From contig CAYRLW010000016.1 of the NCBI GenBank assembly GCA_964425215.1, forward strand, positions 1 to 64,000: a stretch of 64,000 nucleotides of DNA, read 5' to 3'. A model generated the notes under the pieces. The model had not been told where the DNA came from, did not search any database, and saw only the letters and a list, made by a program, of their open reading frames with translations. Origin of the DNA: CAYRLW01 sp964425215 (GTDB lineage: Bacteria; Spirochaetota; Spirochaetia; Treponematales; Breznakiellaceae). The translations under genes were made by a program, and so were the position numbers. This document shows positions 18,346 through 29,093 of this stretch, one piece after another; positions within the stretch are counted from its first letter, which is position 1; the number at the start of each line of letters is the position of its first letter.

Positions 18346-18509
18346 TAATGATACCACGACTTTTTTGTGGGCGCAAGAAAAAAACGTTAAAAAAGAGAGG
18401 TTGGTAAAAACCCTCAAACGACTTTCCCAAAATCTCCGTTTACTATACAGTTCCCGTGGAACCTGTCGGGTTGGTTCGACAAGCTCCGGGAAAATGGAGG
18501 AATACGGCC

Positions 18510-19211
18510 TTGCAAACCACGAGAAGCGCCTTTGCGTACTCTATTCCTGTTTTATTGGGGTACGTGCCCTTGGGAATTGCCTTTGGGTTACTGCTATCCT
18601 CTGCGGGGTATCCGTGGCTTTTGGCGACGGTGATGAGCCTGGTTATGTACGCGGGGGCGGCCCAGTTTATAGCCGTGGGATTGTTTACCGCTGGCTCTTC
18701 GATATGGGAAGTCGCTCTGATCACCCTGGCGGTGAACGCCCGCCATCTGGCCTATGGAACGGCCATGCTTCAACGGTTTACCGGCCGGTCTTGGAAAAAA
18801 TTCTACCTCATATTTTCTTTGACCGACGAAACCTTTGCCCTCCTGTCTTCCCTTGGTCCGGTGGAAAACCCGGAGGAAGAGAAGGGGAGGGAGGCCTTTA
18901 TGCTCCGACTTTCGGCCCTGAATCAACTATATTGGACCTCCGGGGCCACCGTCGGCGCGGTAGCCGGGGTCTTGCTTCCCTTTAAAATCGAGGGTCTTGC
19001 TTACGCTTTAACGGCTCTTTTTATCATTTTAATGATAGAACAGATCTACCGTCTAAAACGCGTTAGTCCTTTCCTTTTAGCCGCTTTGGTATCCGTCGCG
19101 GCGACTTGGATACTCCCTTCCCGCTTTGCCTTGTTGGTGGCCCTGGGGGTTTCGTTGGTGGTCATGGGCATGATGCCCGGGAAATCATCCAAAGGGGAAG
19201 CGCGGTGTTAA
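18510..19211 (+). CDS. azlC: AzlC family branched-chain amino acid exporter subunit
   Basis: An integral membrane protein of about 233 residues. The N-terminal core SAFAYSIPVLLGYVPLGIAFG and the segment AVNARHLAYG are signatures of the AzlC family, which together with AzlD exports branched-chain amino acids. I chose TTG 18510 because GGAGG lies about nine bases upstream and the protein then has the family length; the frame is open from GTG 18456. The 210 bp upstream of it contain the operator of the divergent nucleoside operon. The export role is from the family; leu and ilv genes are present elsewhere in the window. Confidence 0.88.
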   Translation: MQTTRSAFAYSIPVLLGYVPLGIAFGLLLSSAGYPWLLATVMSLVMYAGAAQFIAVGLFTAGSSIWEVALITLAVNARHLAYGTAMLQRFTGRSWKKFYLIFSLTDETFALLSSLGPVENPEEEKGREAFMLRLSALNQLYWTSGATVGAVAGVLLPFKIEGLAYALTALFIILMIEQIYRLKRVSPFLLAALVSVAATWILPSRFALLVALGVSLVVMGMMPGKSSKGEARC

Positions 19212-19543
19212 CTATCTCTCAAGCCCTGGTGTATACGTTTCTGATGGGGTGTATCATTTTCGCTTGCCGGGCTTTACCGTTCCTCCTTTTTGGCAAGGAA
19301 GGTTCGGATACCCGGCGGCCTTGGATTCTCTTTGTGGAACAGGTAGCTCCACCGGTGGCTATGACGGTTCTGGCGGTGTCTTCGGTGGCCAGCGCTTTTA
19401 AAACGGGGGGAGTTTCGGCTCTGAGTACCCTGGTCGCCAGCTTTATAACGGTGGCTTTTCATCTTTGGAAGCGAAATCCCCTGCTGAGCATCCTGGGCGG
19501 AACGGGGGCTTTCATGCTCTTGCAAAGAATATTTATGCAGTAA
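19205..19543 (+). CDS. azlD: AzlD family branched-chain amino acid exporter subunit
   Basis: A small hydrophobic protein of 112 residues with three or four membrane helices. The segment CIIFACRALPFLLFG matches the AzlD pattern. It starts with GTG at 19205, overlapping the azlC stop by seven bases and preceded by GGGGAA, so the two are translationally coupled. It is the obligate partner of AzlC. The ATG upstream at 19106 lies inside azlC and is rejected as start. Confidence 0.86.
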   Translation: MLTISQALVYTFLMGCIIFACRALPFLLFGKEGSDTRRPWILFVEQVAPPVAMTVLAVSSVASAFKTGGVSALSTLVASFITVAFHLWKRNPLLSILGGTGAFMLLQRIFMQ

Positions 19544-19615
19544 CTAGGGTATTATTTCGGATATTGCGTATAAATATACTTGACATTGCATAAAATAATA
19601 TGCGATGGTTGACCC

Positions 19616-20056
19616 ATGTTAGTGGACGATCTAAAAGTGACGGCCCGTTTAGCCCACATCGATTTAGATGAGGCTTCCCTTGGGGCCGCGCTTCCAGCCT
19701 TCGAGCAAATGCTCGATTATTTTGCCGCCATGATGGCGGCGGACGAGGACGGGGCTCTCCAGGAGCCTTCCGTTTCCACCGTGGATGTCGGTGCGTGTAT
19801 GGGGCCCCTGGCCTTGCGTTCCGATAGCGTGAATTATCAACTATCCCAAAATAATACCCCTAATAATCCCTCCAATAATAATTCCAATCCCAATCCGCAT
19901 AGCCTCGCTAATCTGAATAATCCTAATTCGAACGATTCTAACTCGAACGATCGTAATTCCAATAATTCTAATTCCAATTATAACCTGCAGAATTCCCTGT
20001 TGAATTCGGCTTTCGATGTGAACGGTCGTTTCATCGTTGTGCCGAACGTTCTGTAA
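19616..20056 (+). CDS. gatC: Glu/Asp-tRNA amidotransferase subunit C with Asn-rich insert
   Basis: GatC is the small clamp subunit holding GatA and GatB together. This copy has 146 residues instead of about 95-100. The N-terminus (residues 1-72, KVTARLAHIDLDEASL, AFEQMLDYF, GPLALRSDSV) and the last ten residues (RFIVVPNVL) match GatC. Between them is a low-complexity insert, about residues 74-131, with 24 Asn in the 53 residues 78-130, mixed with Ser and Pro. Twenty of these are AAT and four are AAC codons. The insert stays in frame, and gatA and gatB follow, so the gene is probably working. No clear Shine-Dalgarno is seen. A TTGACA lies at 19580 without a good -10. Confidence 0.88.
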   Translation: MLVDDLKVTARLAHIDLDEASLGAALPAFEQMLDYFAAMMAADEDGALQEPSVSTVDVGACMGPLALRSDSVNYQLSQNNTPNNPSNNNSNPNPHSLANLNNPNSNDSNSNDRNSNNSNSNYNLQNSLLNSAFDVNGRFIVVPNVL

Positions 20057-20117
20057 TCTTTTTGGTTATAGAATTTTTGGGTTTTCTTTAGGTTTCTATA
20101 TTCAACGGAGGAATACT

Positions 20118-21620
20118 ATGCCTGAATTTTCCGCTTATTTTGACTCGTGGGAATCTAAAATTGGCGCCTTTATTGACCACCGCTGGCCAAAAGAGCTCGA
20201 GGCCGCTTTTTCCCCTATCCCCACGGGAGGATCGGTTACCGATCCATCCCCTATAGGGAATCTTCCCTTCGCCGTTAAGGATAATATCGCGGTTCAGGGC
20301 TTTGGTTTAACCTGCGGTTCTTCGTTGCTGACCCAGTTTCGGCCTTCCTATACCGCCACGGCGGTACAACGGTTGATCGACGCGGGGGCGGTCCCGGTAG
20401 GTAAAACAAACCTGGATGAATTTGGCATGGGGTCATCCTGCGATACGTCGGCGATAAAAAAAACTAACAACCCCTGGGATATCCACCGGGTTCCGGGGGG
20501 ATCCTCCGGAGGGTCCGCCGCGGCGGTGGCCGCGGGCCTGGTCCCCTTTGCCCTGGGTTCCGATACGGGCGGTTCGGTACGACAACCGGCGATGTTTTGC
20601 GGCGTGGTGGGATTAAAACCCACCTACGGAGCCGTTTCCCGCTACGGCTTGGTGGCTTACGCGTCCAGCCTGGAAACCATCGGGGTTATTGCCGACACGG
20701 TCTCCCGGGCCCGGGACGTTTTTTCGGTGATCCGGGGCCCCGATCCGATGGATCAAACATCCCGGCCCGTTCCTCCTACCGTGCCACCGCTGACCCATCG
20801 AAATGGTGCTTCGGCGCCCCGACGGCGGATCGGGGTCCTTTCCCCAGAGGCGGTAGAGCGGGCGGTGGCCCACACCATGGCCAATTCCGATCAGACGATT
20901 CTCCGATCGGCTACCCTGGAACCGGAGATGGAACGGGCCTTTCGCCGGGCCCAGGATGAACTGCGGGCCCTGGGACACGAGCTCGTGGAGGTGGACGTAC
21001 CAACCCTGCGCTACGGGGTTCCCGCCTACTATACCATCGCCACCGCCGAAGCAAGCGCGAACCTGGCCCGTTTCGACGGTATCCGTTACGGCCGTAGACC
21101 CGAGTACGCCGAAAATCCCGATGATCTGGTAACCCAGGTACGATCCCAGGGTTTTGGTCCGGAAGTCCAGCTTCGGATCCTGCTGGGTACCTTCGTTCTC
21201 CGTTCGGGGTTTCAAGATAGGTACTACCTGCGGGCCCAGCGGATCCGGGGGGCCATTCGGAGGGACTTTGAACGGCTCCTGGGTTCCCAGTCCCCCCTGA
21301 ACGGGGGAACCGACACCCATGGGGATCATCGAATGGTCGATTGTATCCTTATGCCCGTTTTCCCAAAGCGGGCCTTTGGGCGAAACGAAGAAGGCCTTTC
21401 GCCCTTGGCCCAAAAAGCGGCGGACCTGTACACCTGCGGCGCCAACCTGGCGGGGCTTCCGGCCCTGGCGTTTCCGGTGGGTGTTGAAGCAGGACTTCCC
21501 GTGGGAGTCCAATTGGTGGGGGCCGCCTTTTCCGAGGGGCTTTTACTGGACCTGGCCCAGGAATATGAAGCGGCCCATCCTATCCAACGGCCTTCGGGCT
21601 ATCGATCTTTTTGGGGGTAA
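20118..21620 (+). CDS. gatA: Glu/Asp-tRNA amidotransferase subunit A
   Basis: The glutaminase subunit of GatCAB, 500 residues, amidase-signature family. The catalytic Ser-cisSer-Lys set is visible: Lys in PFAVKDNIAV, and the Ser-rich loop VPGGSSGGSAAAVAAGLVPF with GSDTGGSVRQPA after it. It releases ammonia from Gln, which passes to GatB to convert Glu-tRNA(Gln) or Asp-tRNA(Asn) to the amide form. The ATG at 20118 follows GGAGG by seven bases. It lies between gatC and gatB in one operon. Confidence 0.96.
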   Translation: MPEFSAYFDSWESKIGAFIDHRWPKELEAAFSPIPTGGSVTDPSPIGNLPFAVKDNIAVQGFGLTCGSSLLTQFRPSYTATAVQRLIDAGAVPVGKTNLDEFGMGSSCDTSAIKKTNNPWDIHRVPGGSSGGSAAAVAAGLVPFALGSDTGGSVRQPAMFCGVVGLKPTYGAVSRYGLVAYASSLETIGVIADTVSRARDVFSVIRGPDPMDQTSRPVPPTVPPLTHRNGASAPRRRIGVLSPEAVERAVAHTMANSDQTILRSATLEPEMERAFRRAQDELRALGHELVEVDVPTLRYGVPAYYTIATAEASANLARFDGIRYGRRPEYAENPDDLVTQVRSQGFGPEVQLRILLGTFVLRSGFQDRYYLRAQRIRGAIRRDFERLLGSQSPLNGGTDTHGDHRMVDCILMPVFPKRAFGRNEEGLSPLAQKAADLYTCGANLAGLPALAFPVGVEAGLPVGVQLVGAAFSEGLLLDLAQEYEAAHPIQRPSGYRSFWG

Positions 21621-21623
21621 GGT

Positions 21624-23102
<1,479 letters not shown>

Positions 23103-23112
23103 GAGGAACGGG

Positions 23113-24435
23113 ATGAGAACGTTGGCGAAACAGATTCATACTATTGCTGTGGAGACTCCGGAAGCGGAGGTGGAATTGGCCGGCTGGGTTCATCGTATCC
23201 GGGAACTGGGGGCCGTTTCTTTTGTAATTTTACGGGACCGATCGGCCCTCGTACAGGTGGTCCTGCCGGGGAAGGTGGAATTTACCGTAGAATCGGTCAT
23301 CCGGGTGTGGGGAACCGCCACCATAAACGAAAAAGCCCCCGGGGGAGCGGAAGTGAGGGCGACTAAAATCGACGTTCTATCCCCTGCCGCCGGAGATCTT
23401 CCCTTCGCGGTCTCCTCAGACGTGGGCAAAATGGCCTTGGACGTAATTTTGGATCACCGATCCTTATCCCTGCGGAACCCGAAAATCAGGGCTATTTTTA
23501 AAGTTCAGTCCACGATTATCGAAGCCTTTTCGGCGTTTTTACGGTCCCAGGATTTTACGGAAATTAAAACGAGCAAATTGATAGGAAGCGGAACCGAAGG
23601 GGGCACAGGGCTTTTTGAAGTAGACTATTTTGGCCGGAAGGTGTTTTTGGCCCAATCTCCCCAATTTTACAAACAGACCCTGGTGGCCTCGGGGTTGGAA
23701 CGGGTTTTTGAGGTCGCTCCGGCGTATCGGGCAGAAAAACACGATACCCCCCGGCATCTGAACGAGTACGTTTCCCTGGACGTGGAGATGGCTTTTATCG
23801 ATTCGGAACGGGATCTTATCGAACTGGAAAAGAACCTGTTGGCAGTGGTTTTTGAGGAAGTACTGCGGAAAAACGCCGATGAACTAGCCCTTTGGAACGC
23901 CACCGTCCCCTTACCCGATCTAATTGCCCGGGCTCCCACGGTGGCCCACGACGAAGCCCTCCAGATCGCGGCCCGGGAGGTTAGGGAAAAAGGGGCTACC
24001 AAACCGGGACTTTCGGGAACGGACGCGTTTTTTGAGGTTGCCCCGGAGGTGGAACGGCTTATGTGCGCCTGGGCGCTTCGCGAAAAAGGGATAGACCTGG
24101 TTTTTGTGAACGAATTTCCCCGGCGACATCGACCCTTTTATACCTACCCCTCCTCGGCCACCCATACCATGAGCTTTGACGCCCTGTTTCGGGGGTTGGA
24201 AATTACCACCGGCGGCCGAAGACAAAACGACTACCAGGCGCTTTTAGAGGTCCTTCCCAAATTCGGTCTTAAAGCGGAAGCCCTAACGGATTATTTAGAC
24301 GTTTTTAAATACGGCTGTCCTCCCCACGGAGGCTTTGCTATTGGCCTTGAACGGCTAACCCAAAAAATACTGGGCTTAGCGAACGTGAAAGAGGCGAGCC
24401 TCTTTCCCCGGGATCGGAAGCGGGTAGCCCCGTAA
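23113..24435 (+). CDS. aspS: Aspartyl-tRNA synthetase, archaeal type, probably non-discriminating
   Basis: A 440-residue class IIb synthetase of the short archaeal form, without the GAD domain of bacterial AspRS. The OB-fold anticodon domain is at 1-105 and the catalytic core after that, with class II motifs (FRAEKHDT-like APAYRAEKHDT, and GFAIGLERLTQKILG as motif 3). His27 (GWVHRIRELG) and Pro76 (EKAPGG) occupy the positions that, in Deinococcus AspRS2 and other archaeal-type enzymes, allow charging of tRNA(Asn) with Asp. With GatCAB in the same operon, the pathway to Asn-tRNA(Asn) is complete. AGGAGG precedes the ATG. Non-discrimination is inferred from these two residues. Confidence 0.9.
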   Translation: MRTLAKQIHTIAVETPEAEVELAGWVHRIRELGAVSFVILRDRSALVQVVLPGKVEFTVESVIRVWGTATINEKAPGGAEVRATKIDVLSPAAGDLPFAVSSDVGKMALDVILDHRSLSLRNPKIRAIFKVQSTIIEAFSAFLRSQDFTEIKTSKLIGSGTEGGTGLFEVDYFGRKVFLAQSPQFYKQTLVASGLERVFEVAPAYRAEKHDTPRHLNEYVSLDVEMAFIDSERDLIELEKNLLAVVFEEVLRKNADELALWNATVPLPDLIARAPTVAHDEALQIAAREVREKGATKPGLSGTDAFFEVAPEVERLMCAWALREKGIDLVFVNEFPRRHRPFYTYPSSATHTMSFDALFRGLEITTGGRRQNDYQALLEVLPKFGLKAEALTDYLDVFKYGCPPHGGFAIGLERLTQKILGLANVKEASLFPRDRKRVAP

Positions 24436-24515
24436 AAGACCCTGGGGCCCTTGCGATAAAACCGGTTCTTCTATAACAATAGGGGAGGATCTAAAATAAT
24501 ATTTCCGGAGGTTCT

Positions 24516-25874
24516 ATGCGTACGTCCTTTAATCCCCGTTTTTTAGCCGATTTTGCCCGGTACTACGGGTTCCATTACGGGGTTTGCGACCCCATCACCC
24601 TGGTAAAGGATATGGTTATAGAGATGGAACGGGGTTTGCAGGGGGACCCCTCATCATTACCCATGCTTCCCTCCTATTTAACCCCCGTAACCGCGGTTCC
24701 TCCGGGAAAGTCGGTTATCGCCTTAGACGCGGGGGGAACTAACCTACGGGTAGCCCGGGTCCGCTTTAACGAAAAGGGCCAAGCGGTGGCCGAAGGGACC
24801 CGGAAGGCTCCCATGCCGGGGACCAAGGGACGGGTAAGCGCCACCGAATTTTTTGACGCCATCGCCGATCTAACGGCTCCGGTACTTGAGGAAAGCGATT
24901 CCGTGGAAGGCATTGGATTTTGTTTTTCCTACCCCATGGAGATGACCAAGGAGGGGGATGGTATTCTTTTGGCCTTTAGCAAGGAAGTTGACGCCCCCGA
25001 GGTAATCGGTCAGGGAATTGGCGCGGGGCTCCGGGCAGCTTTAGAGCGCCGGGGAAAAAAGGTTCCTTCCCGGATTGTCTTGCTAAACGATACCGTGGCT
25101 ACCCTGCTTTCCGGTTTAGCCGAAATTCCCCCCGACGCTGGAAGCAGGACCGGCCCGGACCTCTATGGGGTGGAAGGGGGGCCGGTAATCGGCTTTATCC
25201 TGGGAACGGGGATGAACGTGGCGTATCCGGAAACTCGGATACCCAAAATAGGTTTTGAATCCACCGCCGCGCCTCAAATCGTGGTATGCGAGAGCGGAAG
25301 TTTCCGTCCCCGTTACCTGGGCCGTTTGGACGAAGAGTTCGACGCCACCCTAAAGAATCCCGGACAGTACACCTTTGAAAAAACCATGGCGGGAGCGTAT
25401 TTGGGGCCCCTAACCTTATTTATGCTTAAAAAAGCCGTCATTGACGGGGTTCTTACCTTTGGTCGATCGGAAGAACTTTTAGGGATGAAGCACCTGGAAA
25501 CGAAGGATCTAAACGCCTTCTTACACCAACCCTTGGCGGGGACCGGTCCCATCGGTTCCCTGTTTGAAAAGGATGAACGGGACGCCCTGGCTTCCCTGGT
25601 GTTTTTGACCTCTATTATAACTGAACGGGCCGCCCTATTTGCCGCCGCGGCGGTCGCTTCGGCGGTGGAACGCACCGGTGCGGGGTTTGATCCCTTTGTT
25701 CCGGTCCGCGTAGCGGTGGAGGGGACGACCTACGTGGTGTACAAGGGCATGCGCCGATCCTTGGAAGCCTATCTGCACGGGATGCTATCCGCCAAGGCTC
25801 CCCGCAGTGTGGAGATTTTTCCCGTGGAGCAGGCCTCGCTCTTCGGCGCCGCCGTAGCGGCCCTTTCGCGGTAA
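24516..25874 (+). CDS. Hexokinase
   Basis: A 452-residue ATP-dependent hexokinase of the two-domain eukaryote-like family (hexokinase_1 and hexokinase_2), as found in treponemes. The phosphate-binding loop is ALDAGGTNLRVARV at about 69-82, the sugar-binding region GIGFCFSYPMEMTKEGDG follows, and the catalytic Asp lies in VLLNDTVATLLSG. GFILGTGMNVAY matches the second phosphate motif. It would phosphorylate glucose and related sugars entering glycolysis. It has its own CCGGAGG ribosome site, 80 bp after aspS, and is convergent with the peptidase gene. Confidence 0.93.
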   Translation: MRTSFNPRFLADFARYYGFHYGVCDPITLVKDMVIEMERGLQGDPSSLPMLPSYLTPVTAVPPGKSVIALDAGGTNLRVARVRFNEKGQAVAEGTRKAPMPGTKGRVSATEFFDAIADLTAPVLEESDSVEGIGFCFSYPMEMTKEGDGILLAFSKEVDAPEVIGQGIGAGLRAALERRGKKVPSRIVLLNDTVATLLSGLAEIPPDAGSRTGPDLYGVEGGPVIGFILGTGMNVAYPETRIPKIGFESTAAPQIVVCESGSFRPRYLGRLDEEFDATLKNPGQYTFEKTMAGAYLGPLTLFMLKKAVIDGVLTFGRSEELLGMKHLETKDLNAFLHQPLAGTGPIGSLFEKDERDALASLVFLTSIITERAALFAAAAVASAVERTGAGFDPFVPVRVAVEGTTYVVYKGMRRSLEAYLHGMLSAKAPRSVEIFPVEQASLFGAAVAALSR

Positions 25875-25951
25875 GGGGCCTGGCTACCTCGTTGGTCCTT
25901 CCGCAGTCGCATGGGAGCCTGTCGGACCGGTTTTCTAATAACGATTTTCCG

Positions 25952-26902
25952 TTAGCGGCTCCAGAGGGACCTGAGGGGGTCTATACCCCCGACGGCGGAA
26001 AAGATCCTTCGAATTTCAAACAACTCGGGACGGTACTCAAAGTGCATATTATCGTAAAGGTCCCACTTGCCCCCCCAGATAAAGCCTTCCGCTTCGAAGG
26101 CTTCGATAACCTTGGCAGGCGGAGCCCACCGTTCCTGGAGGGGCAGTATCATCCAATTTTCGTTTCTCTCCCGTTCCCATTCCCAATAGATAGCCTTGCC
26201 TCCCAATTTTTTGGGCAGAATATCCACCGCTAAGCCCCAGCTATGAAAGCTTTTCCGTTGGGTGCCCCGAATTTCCCGCCAATTGTACCCGTCGATGGAT
26301 TTTATACCCCTAAGGAATTCGGCGATGTCGGTGGAGGTCTTTGAAAGTTCGGTTATCCTTTGGTTAATCCGCTGAAGCGGTTTTTGTATCCGTTCATGGA
26401 CCGAAACGCTTTTTCCGAAAAGAGCAATTTGGACCAACCGGTCTTCGATGGCCCCTCGAGTGGCGCCTCCGTATAGGGCCGCTTGGAACGCCCCCTGATG
26501 ATCCACCCCCCTTTGACGGGATTCCGAATTCCCCTGCTTACGGAGAGTTTCAATCTTTTCCTTTGAAAACGTTGAAGGATTATGAACTTCCTCGGGGTAG
26601 GTATAGAATACGTAGGGTCGATAATCCTCCCACCGGTCCCGTACCTTAGGGGGAACCAACCTTCCGTGGGCCCAGAAAAAACGTTCTCCCCGGATTTGAA
26701 TGGTCCAATCACCGTCTTTCCATTCAACCCCCTCAACCCGATCGGGATAGGCCCTCCGCAGGGCCTCTAAAATCATCCGGGCTTGAATTTCTTCCGTTGT
26801 TAGGATGGGTACTGAAAAAAGAGCCGGTGAAAAAAGGGAAAAGGCGAAAAAAAGAACAGAGAGTATAAGGGTGCGAAATAGGGTATTCGATTCTTTTTTC
26901 AA
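25952..26902 (-). CDS. Exported M15 family peptidase (D-alanyl-D-alanine carboxypeptidase-like)
   Basis: A 316-residue exported zinc peptidase. A signal peptide covers about residues 1-31 (hydrophobic LILSVLFFAFSLFSPALFS). The C-terminal half has the M15 zinc pattern: HSWGLAVDILP (His and Asp) and later NMHFEYRP (second His). A Trp-rich part (IYWEWERERNENW, WGGKWDLYDN) lies in between. It should cleave D-Ala peptide bonds in peptidoglycan. The start is a TTG after AGGGG. It is the last gene of the six-gene cyclase-led operon, 37 bp behind the hydrolase gene. Confidence 0.85.
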   Translation of the reverse strand: MKKESNTLFRTLILSVLFFAFSLFSPALFSVPILTTEEIQARMILEALRRAYPDRVEGVEWKDGDWTIQIRGERFFWAHGRLVPPKVRDRWEDYRPYVFYTYPEEVHNPSTFSKEKIETLRKQGNSESRQRGVDHQGAFQAALYGGATRGAIEDRLVQIALFGKSVSVHERIQKPLQRINQRITELSKTSTDIAEFLRGIKSIDGYNWREIRGTQRKSFHSWGLAVDILPKKLGGKAIYWEWERERNENWMILPLQERWAPPAKVIEAFEAEGFIWGGKWDLYDNMHFEYRPELFEIRRIFSAVGGIDPLRSLWSR

Positions 26903-26939
26903 TACAACCCCTGCTCCAACCGTCGCTGAACAACCTGGG

Positions 26940-27737
26940 CTATCGAGGCTCTTGGGTGAACCATTGGATAATTGCGTCGGCGACCCTTTCTTTTTCGCAG
27001 TCGTTGACCACCACGTGGGGACTTTCTTTAAGAATAAGAACTTCCTTTTCTTTGGATTGGATGGTGGACCGGATAAGATCGGCTACCCGAAGCGGGACCG
27101 TTTTATCTTTTTCGCTGACGATGGTAAGGGTGGGGCTGAGGATCCGCGGCAGGAGCTCCCTCCCTAGCTTCAGTAACCGGTACAATTCCGCCGCCTGGGG
27201 AACCATGTCTACGCTCCAATACTCCTGGGAAAGAAAGTTTAAATCTTCCTCCTCAAAATGTTCCACCTCCTGGTGGGCCTTTTCTTTTACAAAATATTTT
27301 AAAAGGGGGGTCCAGGGAAGCAAGGGATTGGTGGTCATTAACGCCGGCGCCGCGAGGACGATTTTATGGGGTGTAAAGGTGGCCCCAATAATGGCGGCGA
27401 TGATTCCTCCCATAGAAAGGCCCCCCACGCTCTGCTGGAGACCGAGTAGTTGTAAATCCATCCAGGCGTCCACCGAATGGCGTAGCCAATCCTGGGCCTT
27501 CGTCTGGAGAAAATCCCGCCTATTCGTTCCGTGGCCTGGCAAGCGGGGTATAGATACGGTAAACCCCGCCTCTTGCAAGCGGAGTCCCAGATACCGCATA
27601 TCGTGGGGGCTTCCGGTGTACCCGTGGATTAAAAGCACCGATTGACCGTTTTCCCGCCCCGACAGGGGGTACAGCATTTCTGGCTTTGAAATAGAGCGCA
27701 CTTGAGCGGTGGCCGCGAAACGAAGTATATCTTTCAT
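26940..27737 (-). CDS. Alpha/beta hydrolase, carboxylesterase-like
   Basis: A 265-residue cytoplasmic alpha/beta-fold hydrolase, closest in layout to Est30-type carboxylesterases and monoacylglycerol lipases. The oxyanion stretch is LLIHGYTGSPHDMR, the nucleophile elbow GLSMGG, the acid Asp in VSEKDKTVP and the His in ESPHVVVND; the complete triad is therefore visible. The real substrate is unknown. It starts three bases after the DUF438 gene stop, so it is in the same transcript. Confidence 0.88.
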   Translation of the reverse strand: MKDILRFAATAQVRSISKPEMLYPLSGRENGQSVLLIHGYTGSPHDMRYLGLRLQEAGFTVSIPRLPGHGTNRRDFLQTKAQDWLRHSVDAWMDLQLLGLQQSVGGLSMGGIIAAIIGATFTPHKIVLAAPALMTTNPLLPWTPLLKYFVKEKAHQEVEHFEEEDLNFLSQEYWSVDMVPQAAELYRLLKLGRELLPRILSPTLTIVSEKDKTVPLRVADLIRSTIQSKEKEVLILKESPHVVVNDCEKERVADAIIQWFTQEPR

Positions 27738-27740
27738 AAT

Positions 27741-29093
27741 TTAATCCCACTCCAATAAACGCCGCTGACCTTCCAGGGCCCGGATTCCCGTGACATCCTG
27801 GCTGACTTCTACGGTTCCCTTATAGTTCCCATCGGCCCCGTACACGGGGTAGTATCGTATATAGATGAACTTATCGCCCATTTGAATCCAAAAATCTGCG
27901 GATTTTTTTTGTTTGTTTTTAAAGGCGTCTAAAATTTTCTTAACGATATGAACGCTCTTTGGAGGATGGCAATTGGCCACATCCCGTCCAATGACCGCGG
28001 GGCTTCGGGGAAAAATCCGTTCTTCCGTGTCCGAATAGTACTGTACCCGATCGTACTCGTCCACAAACGATACGTCGATGGGTAAAGCTTTGAGCATCAA
28101 GTCAATTTGCTCAGGCGAAAGTCGGCCTTCTCCGAGGGGGATAGACGGTTCCGGAGAAACCGAAGCAGTCTTGGGTATAGATCCGGTCTCCTTAATGGGC
28201 GTTTCGGAATTGGAAAAGGGCATCGTCGCCGCCGATGCCCCTGTGGGTTCTTTTGTCGTTCCAGAAGGCGCCGAGGCCGACGACTTTGCCGGACCGTCTC
28301 CCAAAGACGGGGCGCCCAATTTGGCTTCCGCGATATCGGGATCCCAAGCTCCTCCGGGGGTGACCCATGCGTACCCAATAGCCCCTTCTCCTCGCCGTAG
28401 GGTAATCCAATCCCTTTCGGTCAGTTTTTCCAAGGCCGCCGGGAAAAGGATCTTTTCTTCCATAAAAAACATTTTCGTGGCCTTCCAAGCCAAGGCCCGG
28501 GTGTATCTTCTAATGGAGCCCCAATCGTGACGCTGTAAAGCCTCGTCTATGTTTCGGAATAGTTCGCGAACCTCATCGTGTTTTCCCCACATTACCTTGG
28601 AAGGAGCGGTAAAACCGTGTTGTTCCAAAAATGGAAAGAGCTGGTTTTCCTTACGGGTATAGTGGATTAAAATTTTCCTGAAATCCAAAAGGGCCTCGGT
28701 ATACGCCCCTTCGGTCTGGGAATTCCTGCTCCAGGGGAAGGTGATTTTCCAGAGGGCCGAGCGAAGGCGAGCCAGGGATTGCCGGGCCGCTTGGTTCTCC
28801 GCCATAAACGTATGGATGGGGTGTCCTGGTACTTTTTCCGGAGCTCCCTGTTTTTCCAAGGATTGTTCAAAGACCGACACGTGGACCTCGCAGAGCCGTT
28901 GAATTTCCTCCGGCGGTAGACCGTTTTCCATCAACGCCTGTTCCATGGCGGCTATTTCCTCGGGGCTTACGTTTTTGATCAGCGTATCAAAGTCTTTTTT
29001 TACCCGGGCGACACTTTCTCCGTTGTGGAGCCGTTCAATTATTTTTGCCAGCTCTTTCTGTTTGTATTCCTCGTTTTGGATAAATTCGCTCAT
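27741..29093 (-). CDS. DUF438 / hemerythrin-like / PAS protein
   Basis: A 450-residue cytoplasmic protein. Residues 1-85 form a DUF438 domain, and about 90-245 a hemerythrin-like helical region with spaced His and Glu (PGHPIHTFM, HYTRKENQLFPFLEQHG, WGKHDEVRELF, FFMEEKILFP). About 260-320 is a Pro/Ala/Ser/Thr linker and 325-450 a PAS domain (VSFVDEYDRVQYYSD, VIGRDVANCHPPKSV). DUF438-hemerythrin-PAS proteins are widespread in anaerobes and may sense oxygen, NO or redox state; the role is not established. It overlaps the previous gene by ATGA and lies next to the hydrolase gene. Confidence 0.87.
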   Translation of the reverse strand: MSEFIQNEEYKQKELAKIIERLHNGESVARVKKDFDTLIKNVSPEEIAAMEQALMENGLPPEEIQRLCEVHVSVFEQSLEKQGAPEKVPGHPIHTFMAENQAARQSLARLRSALWKITFPWSRNSQTEGAYTEALLDFRKILIHYTRKENQLFPFLEQHGFTAPSKVMWGKHDEVRELFRNIDEALQRHDWGSIRRYTRALAWKATKMFFMEEKILFPAALEKLTERDWITLRRGEGAIGYAWVTPGGAWDPDIAEAKLGAPSLGDGPAKSSASAPSGTTKEPTGASAATMPFSNSETPIKETGSIPKTASVSPEPSIPLGEGRLSPEQIDLMLKALPIDVSFVDEYDRVQYYSDTEERIFPRSPAVIGRDVANCHPPKSVHIVKKILDAFKNKQKKSADFWIQMGDKFIYIRYYPVYGADGNYKGTVEVSQDVTGIRALEGQRRLLEWD

